Assembly: GCA_004298665.1 (NCBI GenBank)
Contig: SCQY01000089.1
Coordinates: 1-36,766, forward strand
Length of the DNA: 36,766 bases
DNA from: a bacterium
Lineage (GTDB): Bacteria > Vulcanimicrobiota > Vulcanimicrobiia > Vulcanimicrobiales > SCRA01
Direction of reading: 5' to 3'
The notes below the pieces were generated by a model. That model was not told the origin of the DNA. It did not search any database and was given only the letters and a program-made list of their open reading frames with translations. This document shows positions 7,700 through 16,716 of the stretch, in pieces; positions within the stretch are counted from its first letter, which is position 1, and each line of letters begins with the position of its first letter. The translations under genes were made by a program, and so were the position numbers.

Positions 7700-8560
7700 A
7701 TGGAGCGCCTGCTGCATGGGATCGACGCCCTCTTGCTCGGCCGAATCGAAGAGGCGCGCGCCAACTTCGAAAGCCTCCTTCACGATGTGGAGGAAGAGCC
7801 GATTGCTTGCCGTCTCCGTGATCTGGCGGAGTCGCTAAGCCGGCGCGAGCGGTTGCAGACGACCTATCTTGCGACGCTGCGCCACGAGATCGGCAATCCG
7901 CTCTCCGTTGCGCAGGCTACCCTCGAAGGCATCGTCGACGGTGTCATGGAGCCGCAACGCGAGCGCATGCGAGGCGTGCTGGCCTCCGTTCAAGCGGCAA
8001 GCGCTCTGCTCAACGACATGGAGCGCGAGCCCAAGGCCGCCGACGAACTGATGCCGATCCGCCTGGAGACCTTCAACATCTGCGCGTTGATGAACGAGCA
8101 GGCGGAATCGGTTACCGGAGCAGCGCGGGCCAAGGGCGTCGAGCTGGTCTACCGTCAATGCAGCGTCGCTGAGTGCGGAGAGTGCATGTACTTTCACGGC
8201 GACGCTCGACGCGTTGGCCAGATCCTGCAGAACGTGCTGCTCAACGCCGTGCGCTACACGCCCCCCGGGGGCACGATCGAGTTCGAGTGCGACAACCCGG
8301 AAGACGATCTCGTCGTCACGATCACCGATACGGGCCCAGGCATCGCGGACGCCGATCTGCCTCACGTCTTCGAGCAGGGCTATCGAGGCGAGCGAGCGCA
8401 CCGCGCTCACGGTTCGGGCCTGGGCTTGGCTGTCGTGGCCGATCTCCTGACGAAGCTCGGGGGATCGGCACGCGTTGCCTCGCGCGAGGGGAAGGGGACG
8501 ACGTTCGTCATCTCTTTGCCCGCCGCGCGCCTGGAGCGAGTCCCCAGAAGCGCCTCCTAA
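7700..8560 (+). CDS. Soluble sensor histidine kinase
   Basis: A 286-aa kinase with no transmembrane segment or recognised sensory domain. The first ~50 residues are helical (LLHGIDALLLGRIEEARANFESLL), perhaps a TPR-like or dimerisation stretch. The HisKA H-box is LRHEIGNPLSV with H62. The HATPase domain has the N-box NVLLNAVRYTPP, G1 DTGPGI, an F-box near HVFEQGY, and G2 GSGLGLAV. The motifs look complete, so autophosphorylation is expected. No response regulator lies beside it, so it is an orphan in this window. Cytosolic location and the short N-terminus suggest input through protein partners. The start is the ATG at 7700; no strong ribosome binding site is visible, so it may be slightly off. 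Confidence 0.9.
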   Translation: MERLLHGIDALLLGRIEEARANFESLLHDVEEEPIACRLRDLAESLSRRERLQTTYLATLRHEIGNPLSVAQATLEGIVDGVMEPQRERMRGVLASVQAASALLNDMEREPKAADELMPIRLETFNICALMNEQAESVTGAARAKGVELVYRQCSVAECGECMYFHGDARRVGQILQNVLLNAVRYTPPGGTIEFECDNPEDDLVVTITDTGPGIADADLPHVFEQGYRGERAHRAHGSGLGLAVVADLLTKLGGSARVASREGKGTTFVISLPAARLERVPRSAS

Positions 8561-8651
8561 ATCCCTTCACCGCTTCTTCGCGAGCGCCCCTTACCGCTCT
8601 GGTATCTCCTCTCTCAACCGACGCACACAGGTTTCAAGTGAGGTACACGCC

Positions 8652-9083
8652 ATGGCGACGGGACACGTTGCACTTTTCGACAGCGCCGCGCAGGACGCCG
8701 GCTCCTGGCTCAACGACATCATGATCGAGCTCGAGTGGAGCGATCGCCATCTCGCGCTGCAGGCGCTGCGCGGTACGCTGCACGCAGTGCGCGATCTGCT
8801 TCCCCTCGAGTTGTCGGCGCATCTCGCGGCGCAACTTCCCACGCTGATCCGCGGCATCTACTTCGAGAGCTGGAGGCCGAGCGAGATGCCGGTGCGCGAT
8901 CGCAGCCGGGCAGACTTCCTGATGCGCGTCTCCGAGGCCATCACGCAGGACGTCGACGAAGACGAGATCGCGGCGATCGTAGGCGCAGTGCTGCGCGTGC
9001 TGGAGCTGCGCATCTCCGAAGGCGAGGCGCTGAAAGTTCTCGAGGCTCTGCCGAAATCGATCCGCGAACTGCGCGGCGACTAG
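8652..9083 (+). CDS. DUF2267 family protein
   Basis: A 143-aa protein that matches DUF2267 by pattern: helical, with [21 protein letters not shown] (about residues 33-53), a middle helix around [16 protein letters not shown], and a C-terminal ALPKSIREL. The biochemical role of this family is not established to my knowledge; members are often stress-associated. The ATG at 8652 follows GTGAGGT. The frame is open for another 59 codons upstream, but that part overlaps the kinase 3' end and has no family similarity. Its stop overlaps the stop of the convergent acyl-CoA synthetase gene (TAG against TAG, 9080-9083). The 91 bp before it show no clear promoter. Confidence 0.85.
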   Translation: MATGHVALFDSAAQDAGSWLNDIMIELEWSDRHLALQALRGTLHAVRDLLPLELSAHLAAQLPTLIRGIYFESWRPSEMPVRDRSRADFLMRVSEAITQDVDEDEIAAIVGAVLRVLELRISEGEALKVLEALPKSIRELRGD

Positions 9084-11803
9084 CGCGCGTCCAAGCGCGC
9101 CACCATCAGTCCCTCGGCAGGGACGAAGCGCACGGAGAATCCGAGCCGGCGGCAGACGTCCTGCATCACGAGGTTCTCCTGCATGATGTAGCCGATCACT
9201 GCGCCCCAGCGCTCCTCGCGTGCGATCTCCGTCAGTCGCGAGAGCAACTCGCTCCCTAGCCCACGGTGCTGGTACCCATCGCTCACGAGGACGGCGAACT
9301 CGGCACCGTCCTCGTCGCGCAGACGCACGAGCGTGCCCACGCCCACCACCGTGCTCTCCCCGGCTGCCGGATTGGTACGCTCCGCCACCAGCGTCATCTC
9401 GCGGTCGTAGTCGATGAAGCACATGCGGCTCAACTGCTCGTGCGCAACGCGCTCGTCGAGCGTCTGGATGCCGCCGTAGCGCAAGTAGACGCTCGTTTCC
9501 GAGAGGGTGCGTTGGAATGCCCGCATCGCCGGCTCGTCCTCCGGGCGGATGGGGCGAATCCGCAGCCGCTCGCCGTTCTGCAGCGGCCACGTCCAGACAT
9601 AACGCTCGGGGAAGGCCCGGATCACCGGGCGCGGGAGGTCCTCATCGGCGATCGCGTGATCGTGGAGCACGATGCGCGCGTCGAGCGCGAGCGCGCCGCC
9701 CCCCGAGACGAGCAGCGGATTGACGTCGATCTCTTTGATGCGCGGGCGATCGACGACCAGCTGCGCAAAGCGTACCACCAATTCTTCGAGCTGGGCGAAG
9801 TCGAACGTCTCGGCACCGTTCTCGCGCACCATGGCCTGGTAGATGCGCGTGCGCTCCATCATGCGGCGCGCAAGCGTCGTCGTGAGCGGCGGCAGAGCGA
9901 TGGCGCGATCGGCAACGACTTCTACAAGGCTCCCGCCAAGCGCAAAGGCGATCGCAGGCCCGAACTGCGCGTCGACGCTGCTGCCGAGCATCACTTCGTA
10001 GCCGCGGCTGGTCACCATCGGCTGGACCGAGACGCCTTCGAAGGCCTCTCCCGTCTGCTCGGCGATCTCCCGATAGGCGATGCGTACGCTCTCCGCCGTC
10101 GCGACGTTGAGGCGTACGCCGCCGGCGCGCGCCTTATGCGTCACGCGCGTGGAATTGAGCTTGATGACCACCGGATAATTCAGACGTTCGGCGGCCGCAA
10201 CGGCATCATCGGCATTTGCGGCGAGCAGCGTCTGCGTGACGGGGATTCCGTAGGCTTCGAGGATCTGCTTGGACTCGATCTCCGTCAGCAGCACGCGCCC
10301 CTGGGCGCGCGCCGCGGCGAGAACGGCATCGGCTTGCACGCGGCGGCCAACGTCGTGCGGATGAAGCGGCTCCGGAGTCTCGTAGAGGGCGCGAATCGCC
10401 TGACGCCGCTTCCAGAGATAATTGAACATCCGCGCCGCCGTGTCGGCGTAGGCGAAATGCGGTATTCCGGCATGCTTGAGGATCGAGACCCCCTGTTCCG
10501 TCGTAAGGCCGCCCATCCAGCTCGCAAGCACCGGCTTCCCGGCAAGGTGCGCAAAAGGCTCCAAGCGCCGCGCCACCGCGCTCGCCTCGGTCATCCCCTG
10601 CGGCGCAAAGATCACCAGCAGGCCGTCGGCGCCGGGATCGTTTGCCGCCAGGTCGATGGCCTTGGCATAGCGCTCGGCATCGGCATCTCCCAAGAGGTCG
10701 ACGGGGTTGCCGTGGCTCCAATGCTTGGGGAGCATGGCATCGAGCGCCGCCAGCGTCTGCGCGCTCAGCGTGGCGAGTTCGCCGCCGCCGGAGATCAGCG
10801 CATCGGTTGCCAGAATGCCTGGGCCGCCGGCATTGCTCACGATGGCCAGCCGGCGCCCGGCAGGTGCGGGCTGCTTGGAAAGGATGTCGGCCATCATGAA
10901 GAGCTCGTCGATACGCTCGACCCGCAGAACGCCGCAGCGGCGGAAGGCCGCGTCCAGCACGTCGTCGCTGCCGGTCAGCGCGCCGGTATGCGAGGCCGCT
11001 GCTTTGGCTGCCTCCCCGGTACGCCCGGATTTGATGACGATGATGGGCTTGGCCAGAGCTACGGCGCGGGCGGCGGAGAGGAAGGACGCGGCGTCGCCCA
11101 CCGACTCCATGGCTAGCAGGATGCTATCCGTCTGCGGATCGTCGCCGAGGTAGGAGATGATATCGCCCCAACCGACGTCGAGCATCGTACCGATCGAGAC
11201 GAACTTGCTGAAGCCGACGTTGGCCTCCAGGCTCCAGTCGAGAATGGCCGTACAGAGCGCGCCGCTCTGGCTGACGAAGGCGACGCGCCCCGGCAACGCG
11301 CTCGTTCCGGCGAACGTGGCGTTGAGACCGCGTACGGGATCGATTACGCCCACGCAGTTTGGGCCGACGATTCTCATCTTGCCGCGCCGCGCCTCACTGC
11401 GAATGCGTTGCTCGAGCTCCAGGCCGGCGGGACCGATCTCGCGGAAGCCCGCGGAGATGATGACGGCCGCGCGCACGCCGCGATCGGCGCAGCCGCGCAC
11501 CACGCCGGGAACGCTGGCAGCGGGCGTAGCGATGACGGCGAGATCCACCACGCCGGGAACCTCTGCGATCGACGGGTACGCTTTGATGCCCAGCACCTGC
11601 TCGTGCGCCGGGTTGACGGGGTAGACCGTGCCGCCGAACGGACGCTCGATCATGTTGCGCAGCAGCGTGCGCCCGACGCTGCCTTCGCGATCGCTGGCGC
11701 CGATCACCGCAACGCCGCGAGGGGCGAAGACGGCGTCGAGACCGGAGCGGCGGCTGACGGCCGGCTCGCGTCCGCGTGAAGAGGCCGATTGTGGAGACTC
11801 CAT
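9080..11803 (-). CDS. Acyl-CoA synthetase (NDP-forming)-like protein with C-terminal GNAT acetyltransferase (Pat/PatZ-like)
   Basis: A roughly 907-aa fusion: CoA-binding Rossmann domain ([15 protein letters not shown], about 30-42), succinyl-CoA-ligase-like domains, ATP-grasp (about 500-720, with [14 protein letters not shown]), and a C-terminal GNAT domain (about 740-900, with the acetyl-CoA loop HRGLGSEL). This is the order of Salmonella Pat and E. coli PatZ, which acetylate lysines such as that of acetyl-CoA synthetase. The ligase half keeps a histidine in ASHTGAL (about residue 272), the position phosphorylated in ADP-forming acetyl-CoA synthetases, so acyl-CoA synthesis may be retained. 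The ATG at 11803 has GAGG 9 nt upstream; the ATG at 11812 has no usable spacing. It lies downstream of rocD on the same strand with a 82-bp gap. Confidence 0.9.
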   Translation of the reverse strand: MESPQSASSRGREPAVSRRSGLDAVFAPRGVAVIGASDREGSVGRTLLRNMIERPFGGTVYPVNPAHEQVLGIKAYPSIAEVPGVVDLAVIATPAASVPGVVRGCADRGVRAAVIISAGFREIGPAGLELEQRIRSEARRGKMRIVGPNCVGVIDPVRGLNATFAGTSALPGRVAFVSQSGALCTAILDWSLEANVGFSKFVSIGTMLDVGWGDIISYLGDDPQTDSILLAMESVGDAASFLSAARAVALAKPIIVIKSGRTGEAAKAAASHTGALTGSDDVLDAAFRRCGVLRVERIDELFMMADILSKQPAPAGRRLAIVSNAGGPGILATDALISGGGELATLSAQTLAALDAMLPKHWSHGNPVDLLGDADAERYAKAIDLAANDPGADGLLVIFAPQGMTEASAVARRLEPFAHLAGKPVLASWMGGLTTEQGVSILKHAGIPHFAYADTAARMFNYLWKRRQAIRALYETPEPLHPHDVGRRVQADAVLAAARAQGRVLLTEIESKQILEAYGIPVTQTLLAANADDAVAAAERLNYPVVIKLNSTRVTHKARAGGVRLNVATAESVRIAYREIAEQTGEAFEGVSVQPMVTSRGYEVMLGSSVDAQFGPAIAFALGGSLVEVVADRAIALPPLTTTLARRMMERTRIYQAMVRENGAETFDFAQLEELVVRFAQLVVDRPRIKEIDVNPLLVSGGGALALDARIVLHDHAIADEDLPRPVIRAFPERYVWTWPLQNGERLRIRPIRPEDEPAMRAFQRTLSETSVYLRYGGIQTLDERVAHEQLSRMCFIDYDREMTLVAERTNPAAGESTVVGVGTLVRLRDEDGAEFAVLVSDGYQHRGLGSELLSRLTEIAREERWGAVIGYIMQENLVMQDVCRRLGFSVRFVPAEGLMVARLDAR

Positions 11804-11885
11804 CGTGCGCATCCTCGCATGCGCCTAGGTATCGCCGATGAAGCCCTTTCTCGGGTTCTTCCCGAGCGCTTCCTGCGGCCCGGCG

Positions 11886-13091
11886 CTAGAGCGCGGCGAG
11901 CGCCTCGCCGAAGGCGTTCACCAAGAACTCGATCTCCGCATCTTCGATCACCAGCGGCGGCGCGATGCGCAGCACCGTGCGGTGGGTGTCCTTCGCCAGC
12001 ACGCCGCGAGCTTGCAGTGCATCCGCCAGCGGGCGGGCCGGCATCCCGAGCTCGACGCCGATCAGCAGGCCGCGGCCGCGTACCTCGCGCACATGCGAGC
12101 CCCCTGCCAGCCGCAGGCCCTTGCGCAGACGCTCCCCGGCGCTCCTGGCGCGCTCGGCCAAGCGCTCTTCCACCACCACGTCGAGTGCCGCCTCGCCGAC
12201 CGCACAGGCCAGCGGATTGCCGCCGAACGTGCTGCCGTGGTCGCCGGGGCCGAAGAGCGACATGATCTCGCGTGAAGCCAGAGCCGCCGAAACCGGATAG
12301 AGGCCGCCGCCCAGCGCTTTGCCGACGATGAGAATATCGGGCGAGACATCTTCGTGGTCGCAGGCGAACAGGTCCCCCGTGCGCCCGAAGCCCGTCTGAA
12401 TCTCGTCTGCGAGAAACAGCACGTTGTTCTCGCTGCAGAGTTGGCGCACGGCACGCAGGTAGCCGTCCGGCGGGACGACGACGCCCCCTTCGCCCTGCAC
12501 CGGCTCCAGCATCACCGCGCAGGTCTGCGGGCCGATGGCGGCTCGCAAGGATTCGATCTCGCCGAACGTCACGTGGTCGAAGTTCGGGGTGAAGGGGCCG
12601 AAGTCGGCGCGATACTGCGGCTCGCTGGAGAAGCCGATCACCGTGGTCGTGCGGCCGTGGAAGTTGTTGCGCGCAACGACGATACGCGCCTGGCCGGCGG
12701 GGATGCCTTTGACGCGGTAGCCCCAGCGGCGCGCCAGCTTGATCGCCGTCTCCACCGCCTCGACGCCCGTGTTCACCGGCAACGCCATCTCCTGGCGGCA
12801 GACTGACGTCAACTTCTCCAAGAACGGCGCGAAGCGGTCGTGGCGCATGGCGCGGGAGGTCAGCGTTACGCGCTGCGCCTGCTCCATGAGCGCGGCCACG
12901 ATGCGCGGATGACGGTGGCCTTGATTGACCGCGGAGTATGCGCTGATGCAATCGAGATAGCGGCGCCCCTCGACGTCGTAGAGCCAGACGCCCTCGCCAT
13001 GCGAGATCACCACGTCGAGCGGGCGATAGTTGTGTGCGCCGAGGCGTTCCTCGGTTTCGATATACGCGGACGCGCGCTGCGTCGTCATCAT
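11886..13091 (-). CDS. rocD: Ornithine--oxo-acid aminotransferase
   Basis: A 401-aa class III PLP aminotransferase converting ornithine and 2-oxoglutarate into glutamate semialdehyde and glutamate. Features are YSAVNQGHRHP (about 52-62), NTGVEAVETAIKLARRWGY (about 107-125), LADEIQTGFGRTG with the PLP aspartate D229, and the Schiff-base lysine K258 in VGKALGGG. The NTGVEAVETAIKLARRWGY block is characteristic of ornithine rather than N-acetylornithine aminotransferase. Tandem ATG codons are available; GGTGA is better spaced for the second (13088). It follows a BFD-like iron-sulfur gene by 4 bp, so the two are co-transcribed. The role is arginine/ornithine breakdown or proline supply. Confidence 0.93.
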   Translation of the reverse strand: MMTTQRASAYIETEERLGAHNYRPLDVVISHGEGVWLYDVEGRRYLDCISAYSAVNQGHRHPRIVAALMEQAQRVTLTSRAMRHDRFAPFLEKLTSVCRQEMALPVNTGVEAVETAIKLARRWGYRVKGIPAGQARIVVARNNFHGRTTTVIGFSSEPQYRADFGPFTPNFDHVTFGEIESLRAAIGPQTCAVMLEPVQGEGGVVVPPDGYLRAVRQLCSENNVLFLADEIQTGFGRTGDLFACDHEDVSPDILIVGKALGGGLYPVSAALASREIMSLFGPGDHGSTFGGNPLACAVGEAALDVVVEERLAERARSAGERLRKGLRLAGGSHVREVRGRGLLIGVELGMPARPLADALQARGVLAKDTHRTVLRIAPPLVIEDAEIEFLVNAFGEALAAL

Positions 13092-13095
13092 GATG

Positions 13096-13320
13096 TCACC
13101 AATCGTCGCAATGCGGAACGTCCATCACGTCGAAGGACGTCTGGCCGGTCTGCAGCATCCGCACCACGTACGGCCGGCACATGCCGCAGCCCAGCGTGGC
13201 CCCCGTCTGCTCCGTCAACTCTGCGAAGTTCCAACCGCGCTCGCGCGCGAGGCGCAACAGATCGGCGAACGACACGTTCGCACAGATGCAGCGCGTGACC
13301 ACCAGCCGTCTCTTCCGCAC
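13096..13320 (-). CDS. BFD-like [2Fe-2S]-binding small protein
   Basis: A 74-aa protein with the four-cysteine pattern of bacterioferritin-associated ferredoxin-like domains: C11-x-C13 (CIC) and C45-x-x-C48 (CGMC), about 31 residues apart, with helices around LLRLARERGWNFAELTEQTG. Such domains bind a [2Fe-2S] cluster and occur alone (Bfd) or within amino-acid and opine oxidoreductases. The start is ambiguous: GTG at 13320 has no clear ribosome binding site, while GTG at 13302 lies 6 nt after GGAAGAGA and still precedes the first cysteine. It lies 4 bp upstream of rocD on the same strand, suggesting a redox or iron-linked role with ornithine catabolism, or simply co-regulation. Another cysteine (C72) sits at the end. 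Confidence 0.8.
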   Translation of the reverse strand: MRKRRLVVTRCICANVSFADLLRLARERGWNFAELTEQTGATLGCGMCRPYVVRMLQTGQTSFDVMDVPHCDDW

Positions 13321-13377
13321 CGCACTTGGAAGGGCCTGGTCGCCGGAAACGCGCGCCTCGACGCGAACATCAAGCGC

Positions 13378-13764
13378 ATGCGCGACGAGCTGGCGGCGTT
13401 CTCACGACTCTGGAACGGCGAGCGTTACTTCGAGGCGCACGAAGTCCTGGAGGATCGCTGGCGCCGCACGGGTGACCCTGGAGAGCGCGCGCTCATCCAG
13501 TGCGCCGCGGCCCTGCTGCACCTCCAGCGCGGCAACACGGGCGGCGCCGCCAAACTGCTGCGCGCCGCGGCTCCGCCTCTTCGCGCCTTCGCCGCCCGAG
13601 AGGGTGCCCTGCTGGCCTTGGCGGCCTGGGTTACTGCGGCATCCGCGGCCTCCACGCCGGATGCAGCGCTGCTGTTGAACGAACGCCCGCCGCTGCATCT
13701 GCGCGTGCGCGAAAACGAACCGGGGAGGCGAAACGGCAACGCAGAAGGGGAGCGACATGCGTAA
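13378..13764 (+). CDS. DUF309 domain protein
   Basis: A 128-aa protein. The DUF309 signature is clear: WNGERYFEAHEVLEDRWRRTG (about residues 12-32), then ALIQCAAALLHLQRGNTGGAAKLL (about 39-62). DUF309 proteins are small helical proteins of unknown function. The C-terminus after LLNERPPLHL is polar and probably disordered. The frame is open upstream, but that stretch is antisense to the iron-sulfur gene and rocD, so the ATG at 13378 is preferred although its ribosome binding site is weak. Its last 8 nt overlap the start of hemQ, which implies co-transcription and coupling. Confidence 0.82.
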   Translation: MRDELAAFSRLWNGERYFEAHEVLEDRWRRTGDPGERALIQCAAALLHLQRGNTGGAAKLLRAAAPPLRAFAAREGALLALAAWVTAASAASTPDAALLLNERPPLHLRVRENEPGRRNGNAEGERHA

Positions 13765-14608
13765 CCCCGACGTCAACGAGACCCTCGATAGCTGGAGCAT
13801 CCTCCACCGCCTCTACGCCTTCGATCGCCGCCGCTGGGCGGCGCTCCCGGCGGAGCGCCGCACCGCCATCGCGCGCGAGGCAGAGGCATGTTTCGCCGAG
13901 CTCGCCGAGGATCCGGATCGCGATCTCGCGCCCGTGCAGGTGCTGGGCACCAAAGGCGATCTCTTGCTGGTGCACTACGCGCGGGGCTTCGAGGCGCTGG
14001 CCGAAGCCGAGATGCGCGTCGACGGCCTTGCGCTCAACGACTACCTAACGCCCCGATCGTCGTACGTCTCCGTGCTCGAGCTGGGTCTCTACGATGCCAG
14101 CGCCAAGATCCACGCGCAACTGCGCGAGCGCGGACTGAAGCCGTACTCGCCCGCGTGGCACCAGGCATTCGACGAACTCCTGGCCCAGCAGGCCGAAGGT
14201 GCCGCCGCGCGCCTGTGGGGGAAGATCCCGCGCCGGCGCTACTACTGCTTCTATCCGATGAACAAGCGCCGCGGCGAGCAGGTGAACTGGTACGCGCTAT
14301 CTTACGACGAGCGCCAGGCGCTCATGCGTGACCACGGCACCATCGGCCGCTCCTACCACGGGCTCGTCACCCAGGTGATCTCAGGATCCACCGGCTTCGA
14401 CGACTGGGAGTGGGGCGTCGATCTCTACGCGGACGACCCGCTGACGTTCAAGCATCTCATCTACGAGCTGCGCTTCGATCGCGCAAGCGCACTCTACGCG
14501 GAGTTCGGCCCCTTCACCACGGGACTCAGGTTCTCGATCGACGAGCTGCCGGCGTTTCTCGAAGGGTCCGCCGTGCCGCGCTTGCACAGTCAGCCGGCGG
14601 CGGTTTGA
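13757..14608 (+). CDS. hemQ: Coproheme decarboxylase (HemQ/ChdC, chlorite dismutase family)
   Basis: A 283-aa protein of the chlorite dismutase superfamily, close to the ChdC type, which decarboxylates coproheme III to heme b in the coproporphyrin-dependent pathway. CFYPMNKRRGEQVNWY contains the catalytic tyrosine of ChdC (Y166), RDHGTIGRSYHG contains the likely proximal heme histidine (H193), and VISGSTGFDDWEWGVDL is the typical core. True chlorite dismutases carry a distal Arg where ChdC has a Gln; that residue cannot be placed here without alignment. The start overlaps DUF309 by 8 nt, and an AAGGGGAG motif lies 5-6 nt before the ATG. It converges with panE, leaving 17 bp between stops. Its presence suggests the monoderm-type heme route. 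Confidence 0.92.
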   Translation: MRNPDVNETLDSWSILHRLYAFDRRRWAALPAERRTAIAREAEACFAELAEDPDRDLAPVQVLGTKGDLLLVHYARGFEALAEAEMRVDGLALNDYLTPRSSYVSVLELGLYDASAKIHAQLRERGLKPYSPAWHQAFDELLAQQAEGAAARLWGKIPRRRYYCFYPMNKRRGEQVNWYALSYDERQALMRDHGTIGRSYHGLVTQVISGSTGFDDWEWGVDLYADDPLTFKHLIYELRFDRASALYAEFGPFTTGLRFSIDELPAFLEGSAVPRLHSQPAAV

Positions 14609-14625
14609 GCAAGCAGCGATTAACC

Positions 14626-15585
14626 CTACCAGCGTCCCCGCGTCGCTTCGTCGACCCGCGCGATCAGCGCTTCGGGGCGCTCGCGATACTTCGCCCACAG
14701 CGCGTGGGAACGAACGATGTCCTCCAGCGTGTCGGTCAGCACGGCGTTGACGGGCGTCGGCACGCCCAGCACCTTGCCGGCGCGCACCACCGCGCCGTTG
14801 AGCGCCCCCACCTCGGAGCGTTGACGCCCGGCGCGCAGGTCGACGAGCAGCGACGGCGGCTTCTCCCCGCGCGCACCGGCCACGCGCGAGGCCAGCAGCA
14901 GGCGCGCCCCCGCCGAAGGTAGGCGCAACACCGCCGCCAACGCCCGCACGGGGTAGCGCGGAAGATCCACGAGCGGGATGCGCTGCGCACGGATGACGCC
15001 CAGCGCCTCGCGCAAAGCATGCACCTCGACGCGGAAGGCACCCGGATGCTTGACGAGATTCGTCGGCAGGCTGTCGAGAATGGCACAGGTGGCATTGGCC
15101 ATCGCGTTGATGAGCAGCTTCGACCACTTGAGCGCGCGGAAGTCTGCGTACGATCGAACCTGCAGCCCGGCGGCGGCGAAGGCGGCAAGCAGCCAGTTGA
15201 TCGACCCGCCTCCCACCGGCGCGAGGCCCAGGCCTCCGCTGCCCGCGACACTGACTCCTTCGCCGTCGAGCTGAACGGGCACCGTCAGCGCCCCCGCGAC
15301 GACGTTATCGGCGCCGAAGGCCTCCGCCAACTGCTCCTCGTTGCCGACACCGTTCTGCACGCTGAGGATCGTCGTCGCCGCGGCGGTGCCCAGCGCACGC
15401 CGCAGCGTAGCGATCGCACCGGCGGTATCGAAGGCTTTGACGGCTACGATGGCCAGATCGACGTTCTCGACGGGAACGACCTCGTCGAGGGTGCGCGGCG
15501 CATAGCTCACGTCGCCGCCATGATCGGCCAACAGCCCGCCCAAGTAGCGGCCGACGGCGCCGGCCCCCACGACGTAGACCTTCAT
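14626..15585 (-). CDS. panE: 2-dehydropantoate 2-reductase (ketopantoate reductase)
   Basis: A 319-aa NADPH-dependent reductase of the ApbA/PanE family, making pantoate for coenzyme A synthesis. The N-terminal nucleotide-binding motif is VGAGAVG (residues 6-12), followed by [14 protein letters not shown] and [10 protein letters not shown]. The C-terminal catalytic domain has the conserved lysine in [13 protein letters not shown] and the glutamate in [11 protein letters not shown]. Length and order match the family, although several ApbA paralogues act on other 2-oxo acids, so pantoate synthesis is likely rather than certain. The ATG overlaps the dut stop by 4 bp, placing it third in an nrdR-dut-panE operon. 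Confidence 0.9.
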   Translation of the reverse strand: MKVYVVGAGAVGRYLGGLLADHGGDVSYAPRTLDEVVPVENVDLAIVAVKAFDTAGAIATLRRALGTAAATTILSVQNGVGNEEQLAEAFGADNVVAGALTVPVQLDGEGVSVAGSGGLGLAPVGGGSINWLLAAFAAAGLQVRSYADFRALKWSKLLINAMANATCAILDSLPTNLVKHPGAFRVEVHALREALGVIRAQRIPLVDLPRYPVRALAAVLRLPSAGARLLLASRVAGARGEKPPSLLVDLRAGRQRSEVGALNGAVVRAGKVLGVPTPVNAVLTDTLEDIVRSHALWAKYRERPEALIARVDEATRGRW

Positions 15586-16022
15586 CGCCCCGTGGACCCG
15601 AAACCGGCCCCGGCACGCTCGGACTCTGGCAGGTCATCGGCCACCTGAAACGAGGCCCGCGCCACCGCCGCGATGACCATCTGCGCGATGCGGTCACCAC
15701 GCCGCACGGTGAACGGCTCGGCGCCGAAGTTTGCGAGGATCACGCCGACCGGACCGCGATAGTCGGCGTCCACCGTTCCCGGGCTGTTCAGCAGCGTCAC
15801 CCCATAACGGAGCGCGAGGCCACTCCGCGGGCGGATCTGGGCCTCGTATCCCCGCGGCAGGGCCATCGCGAAACCGGCGGGCACGAGCGCGCGGCTGCCG
15901 GGCTGGAGCACGAGCTCCCCGTCGACGGCGGCGTAGAGATCGGCACCGGCCGCGTCGGGACTCATATAAGCGGGCATCGGGAGGCCCTCGCCTTCGGGAA
16001 GCATCCGAATCGCAACGATCAC
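15582..16022 (-). CDS. dut: dUTP diphosphatase
   Basis: A 146-aa trimeric-type dUTPase hydrolysing dUTP to dUMP and pyrophosphate. All five motifs are recognisable: [39 protein letters not shown] (with the catalytic aspartate and the uracil-binding hairpin), [13 protein letters not shown], and [10 protein letters not shown] at the C-terminus, a variant of the usual RGSGGFGSTG with a shortened arm. It lies 12 bp after nrdR and overlaps panE by 4 bp. Pairing a dUTPase with the ribonucleotide reductase repressor makes sense for control of deoxynucleotide pools. Confidence 0.95.
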   Translation of the reverse strand: MIVAIRMLPEGEGLPMPAYMSPDAAGADLYAAVDGELVLQPGSRALVPAGFAMALPRGYEAQIRPRSGLALRYGVTLLNSPGTVDADYRGPVGVILANFGAEPFTVRRGDRIAQMVIAAVARASFQVADDLPESERAGAGFGSTGR

Positions 16023-16034
16023 GCCTCGTGCCGC

Positions 16035-16481
16035 CTACTGCTTGAGGAGCTGCGAGAGCTCCGCTTGGAACGACTCGACGTCGCGAAAGGCGCGGTAGAC
16101 GCTGGCATAGCGAATATAGGCAACCTTGTCGAGACCCTTGAGCGCCTCCATGATCTTCTCCCCAACCATCGACGTGGGGACCTCGGTCTCACCGCGCGCG
16201 AAGAGCTCGCGCTCGATCGAGGCGACGATCTCCTCGAACTGCGCGTCGGAGACGGGGCGCTTCTCGCAAGCCTTACGCAGCCCGATCAAGACTTTCTCGC
16301 GGTTGTACTGCTCGCGGCGGCCGTCTTTCTTGACGACAAAGAGGCGCGGCGCCTCCATCCGCTCATACGTCGTGAAACGGTGCTTGCAGGCGAGGCATTC
16401 GCGGCGCCTGCGAACCACGCTTTCATCGTCGCGCGAGTCAACGACCCGCGTCTCGCTCTTCTGGCAGCTCGGACAGATCAC
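16035..16481 (-). CDS. nrdR: Transcriptional repressor NrdR
   Basis: A 148-aa nucleotide-sensing repressor of ribonucleotide reductase genes. The N-terminal zinc ribbon is CPSC...CLACKHRF, preceded by the family signature ETRVVDSRDDES, and the ATP-cone domain spans about residues 49-139 (FVVKKDGRREQYNREKVLIGLRKAC). Family proteins begin one or two residues before the first Cys, which favours the GTG at 16481. An in-frame ATG at 16520 would add 13 residues and would be near-leaderless from the promoter at 16535-16564, so it remains an alternative. No clear NrdR-box pair is seen at its own promoter. No ribonucleotide reductase gene is in the window. Confidence 0.94.
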   Translation of the reverse strand: MICPSCQKSETRVVDSRDDESVVRRRRECLACKHRFTTYERMEAPRLFVVKKDGRREQYNREKVLIGLRKACEKRPVSDAQFEEIVASIERELFARGETEVPTSMVGEKIMEALKGLDKVAYIRYASVYRAFRDVESFQAELSQLLKQ

Positions 16482-16534
16482 GACCCTGCTCGTCTCGCCG
16501 TGGAAGCACCCACGACCCATAGTGGTGTGCGAAC

Positions 16535-16564
16535 AGTATAGCCACCAGCCGTTGCGGCGGTCAA
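16535..16564 (-). promoter_or_regulatory. Sigma70-like promoter of nrdR-dut-panE
   Basis: Read on the minus strand: TTGACC (16564-16559), 18-bp spacer, TATACT (16540-16535). These match the -35 and -10 consensus at 5 of 6 positions each. Transcription should start near 16528, giving a leader of about 7 nt to the ATG at 16520 or about 47 nt to the preferred GTG at 16481. Confidence 0.7.
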
Positions 16565-16624
16565 ATCATTCCCCACTCGTTCCGCTGCGCTCCACTCGCG
16601 GGGACCCCGAAGACTCCAAAGCTT

Positions 16625-16663
16625 CCGGGCCACTCGGCCCGGCTTTCATTGCCGGCGGAAAGC
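16625..16663. repeat. Two adjacent hairpins in the intergenic region
   Basis: CCGGGCC-actc-GGCCCGG (16625-16642) is immediately followed by GCTTTC-N10-GAAAGC (16642-16663) with an internal GCCGGC palindrome. The heptamer CCACTCG occurs three times nearby (16573, 16592, 16630), and a TCCCC/GGGGA pairing brackets the first two copies. The interval 16565-16678 has no gene; it may be a palindromic interspersed repeat or the structured 3' tail of the DUF5679 transcript. Confidence 0.45.
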
Positions 16664-16678
16664 GGGCATGCAAACGGC

Positions 16679-16703
16679 GAGGGCGGGCCGATGGCCCGCC
16701 CTC
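16679..16703 (-). terminator. Strong hairpin after the DUF5679 gene
   Basis: GAGGGCGGGCC-gat-GGCCCGCCCTC is a perfect 11-bp stem with a 3-nt loop, beginning 13 nt after the minus-strand stop at 16717. Only a short TTT follows on the minus strand, so it is a U-poor (I-shaped) terminator or an mRNA-stabilising stem rather than a textbook intrinsic terminator. Confidence 0.6.
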
Positions 16704-16716
16704 ATGCGCCTGCGCC

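Noticed and set aside
9266-11116. A 616-codon plus-strand open frame
   Set aside because: It is entirely antisense to the Pat-like gene, with low-complexity composition and no recognisable fold.
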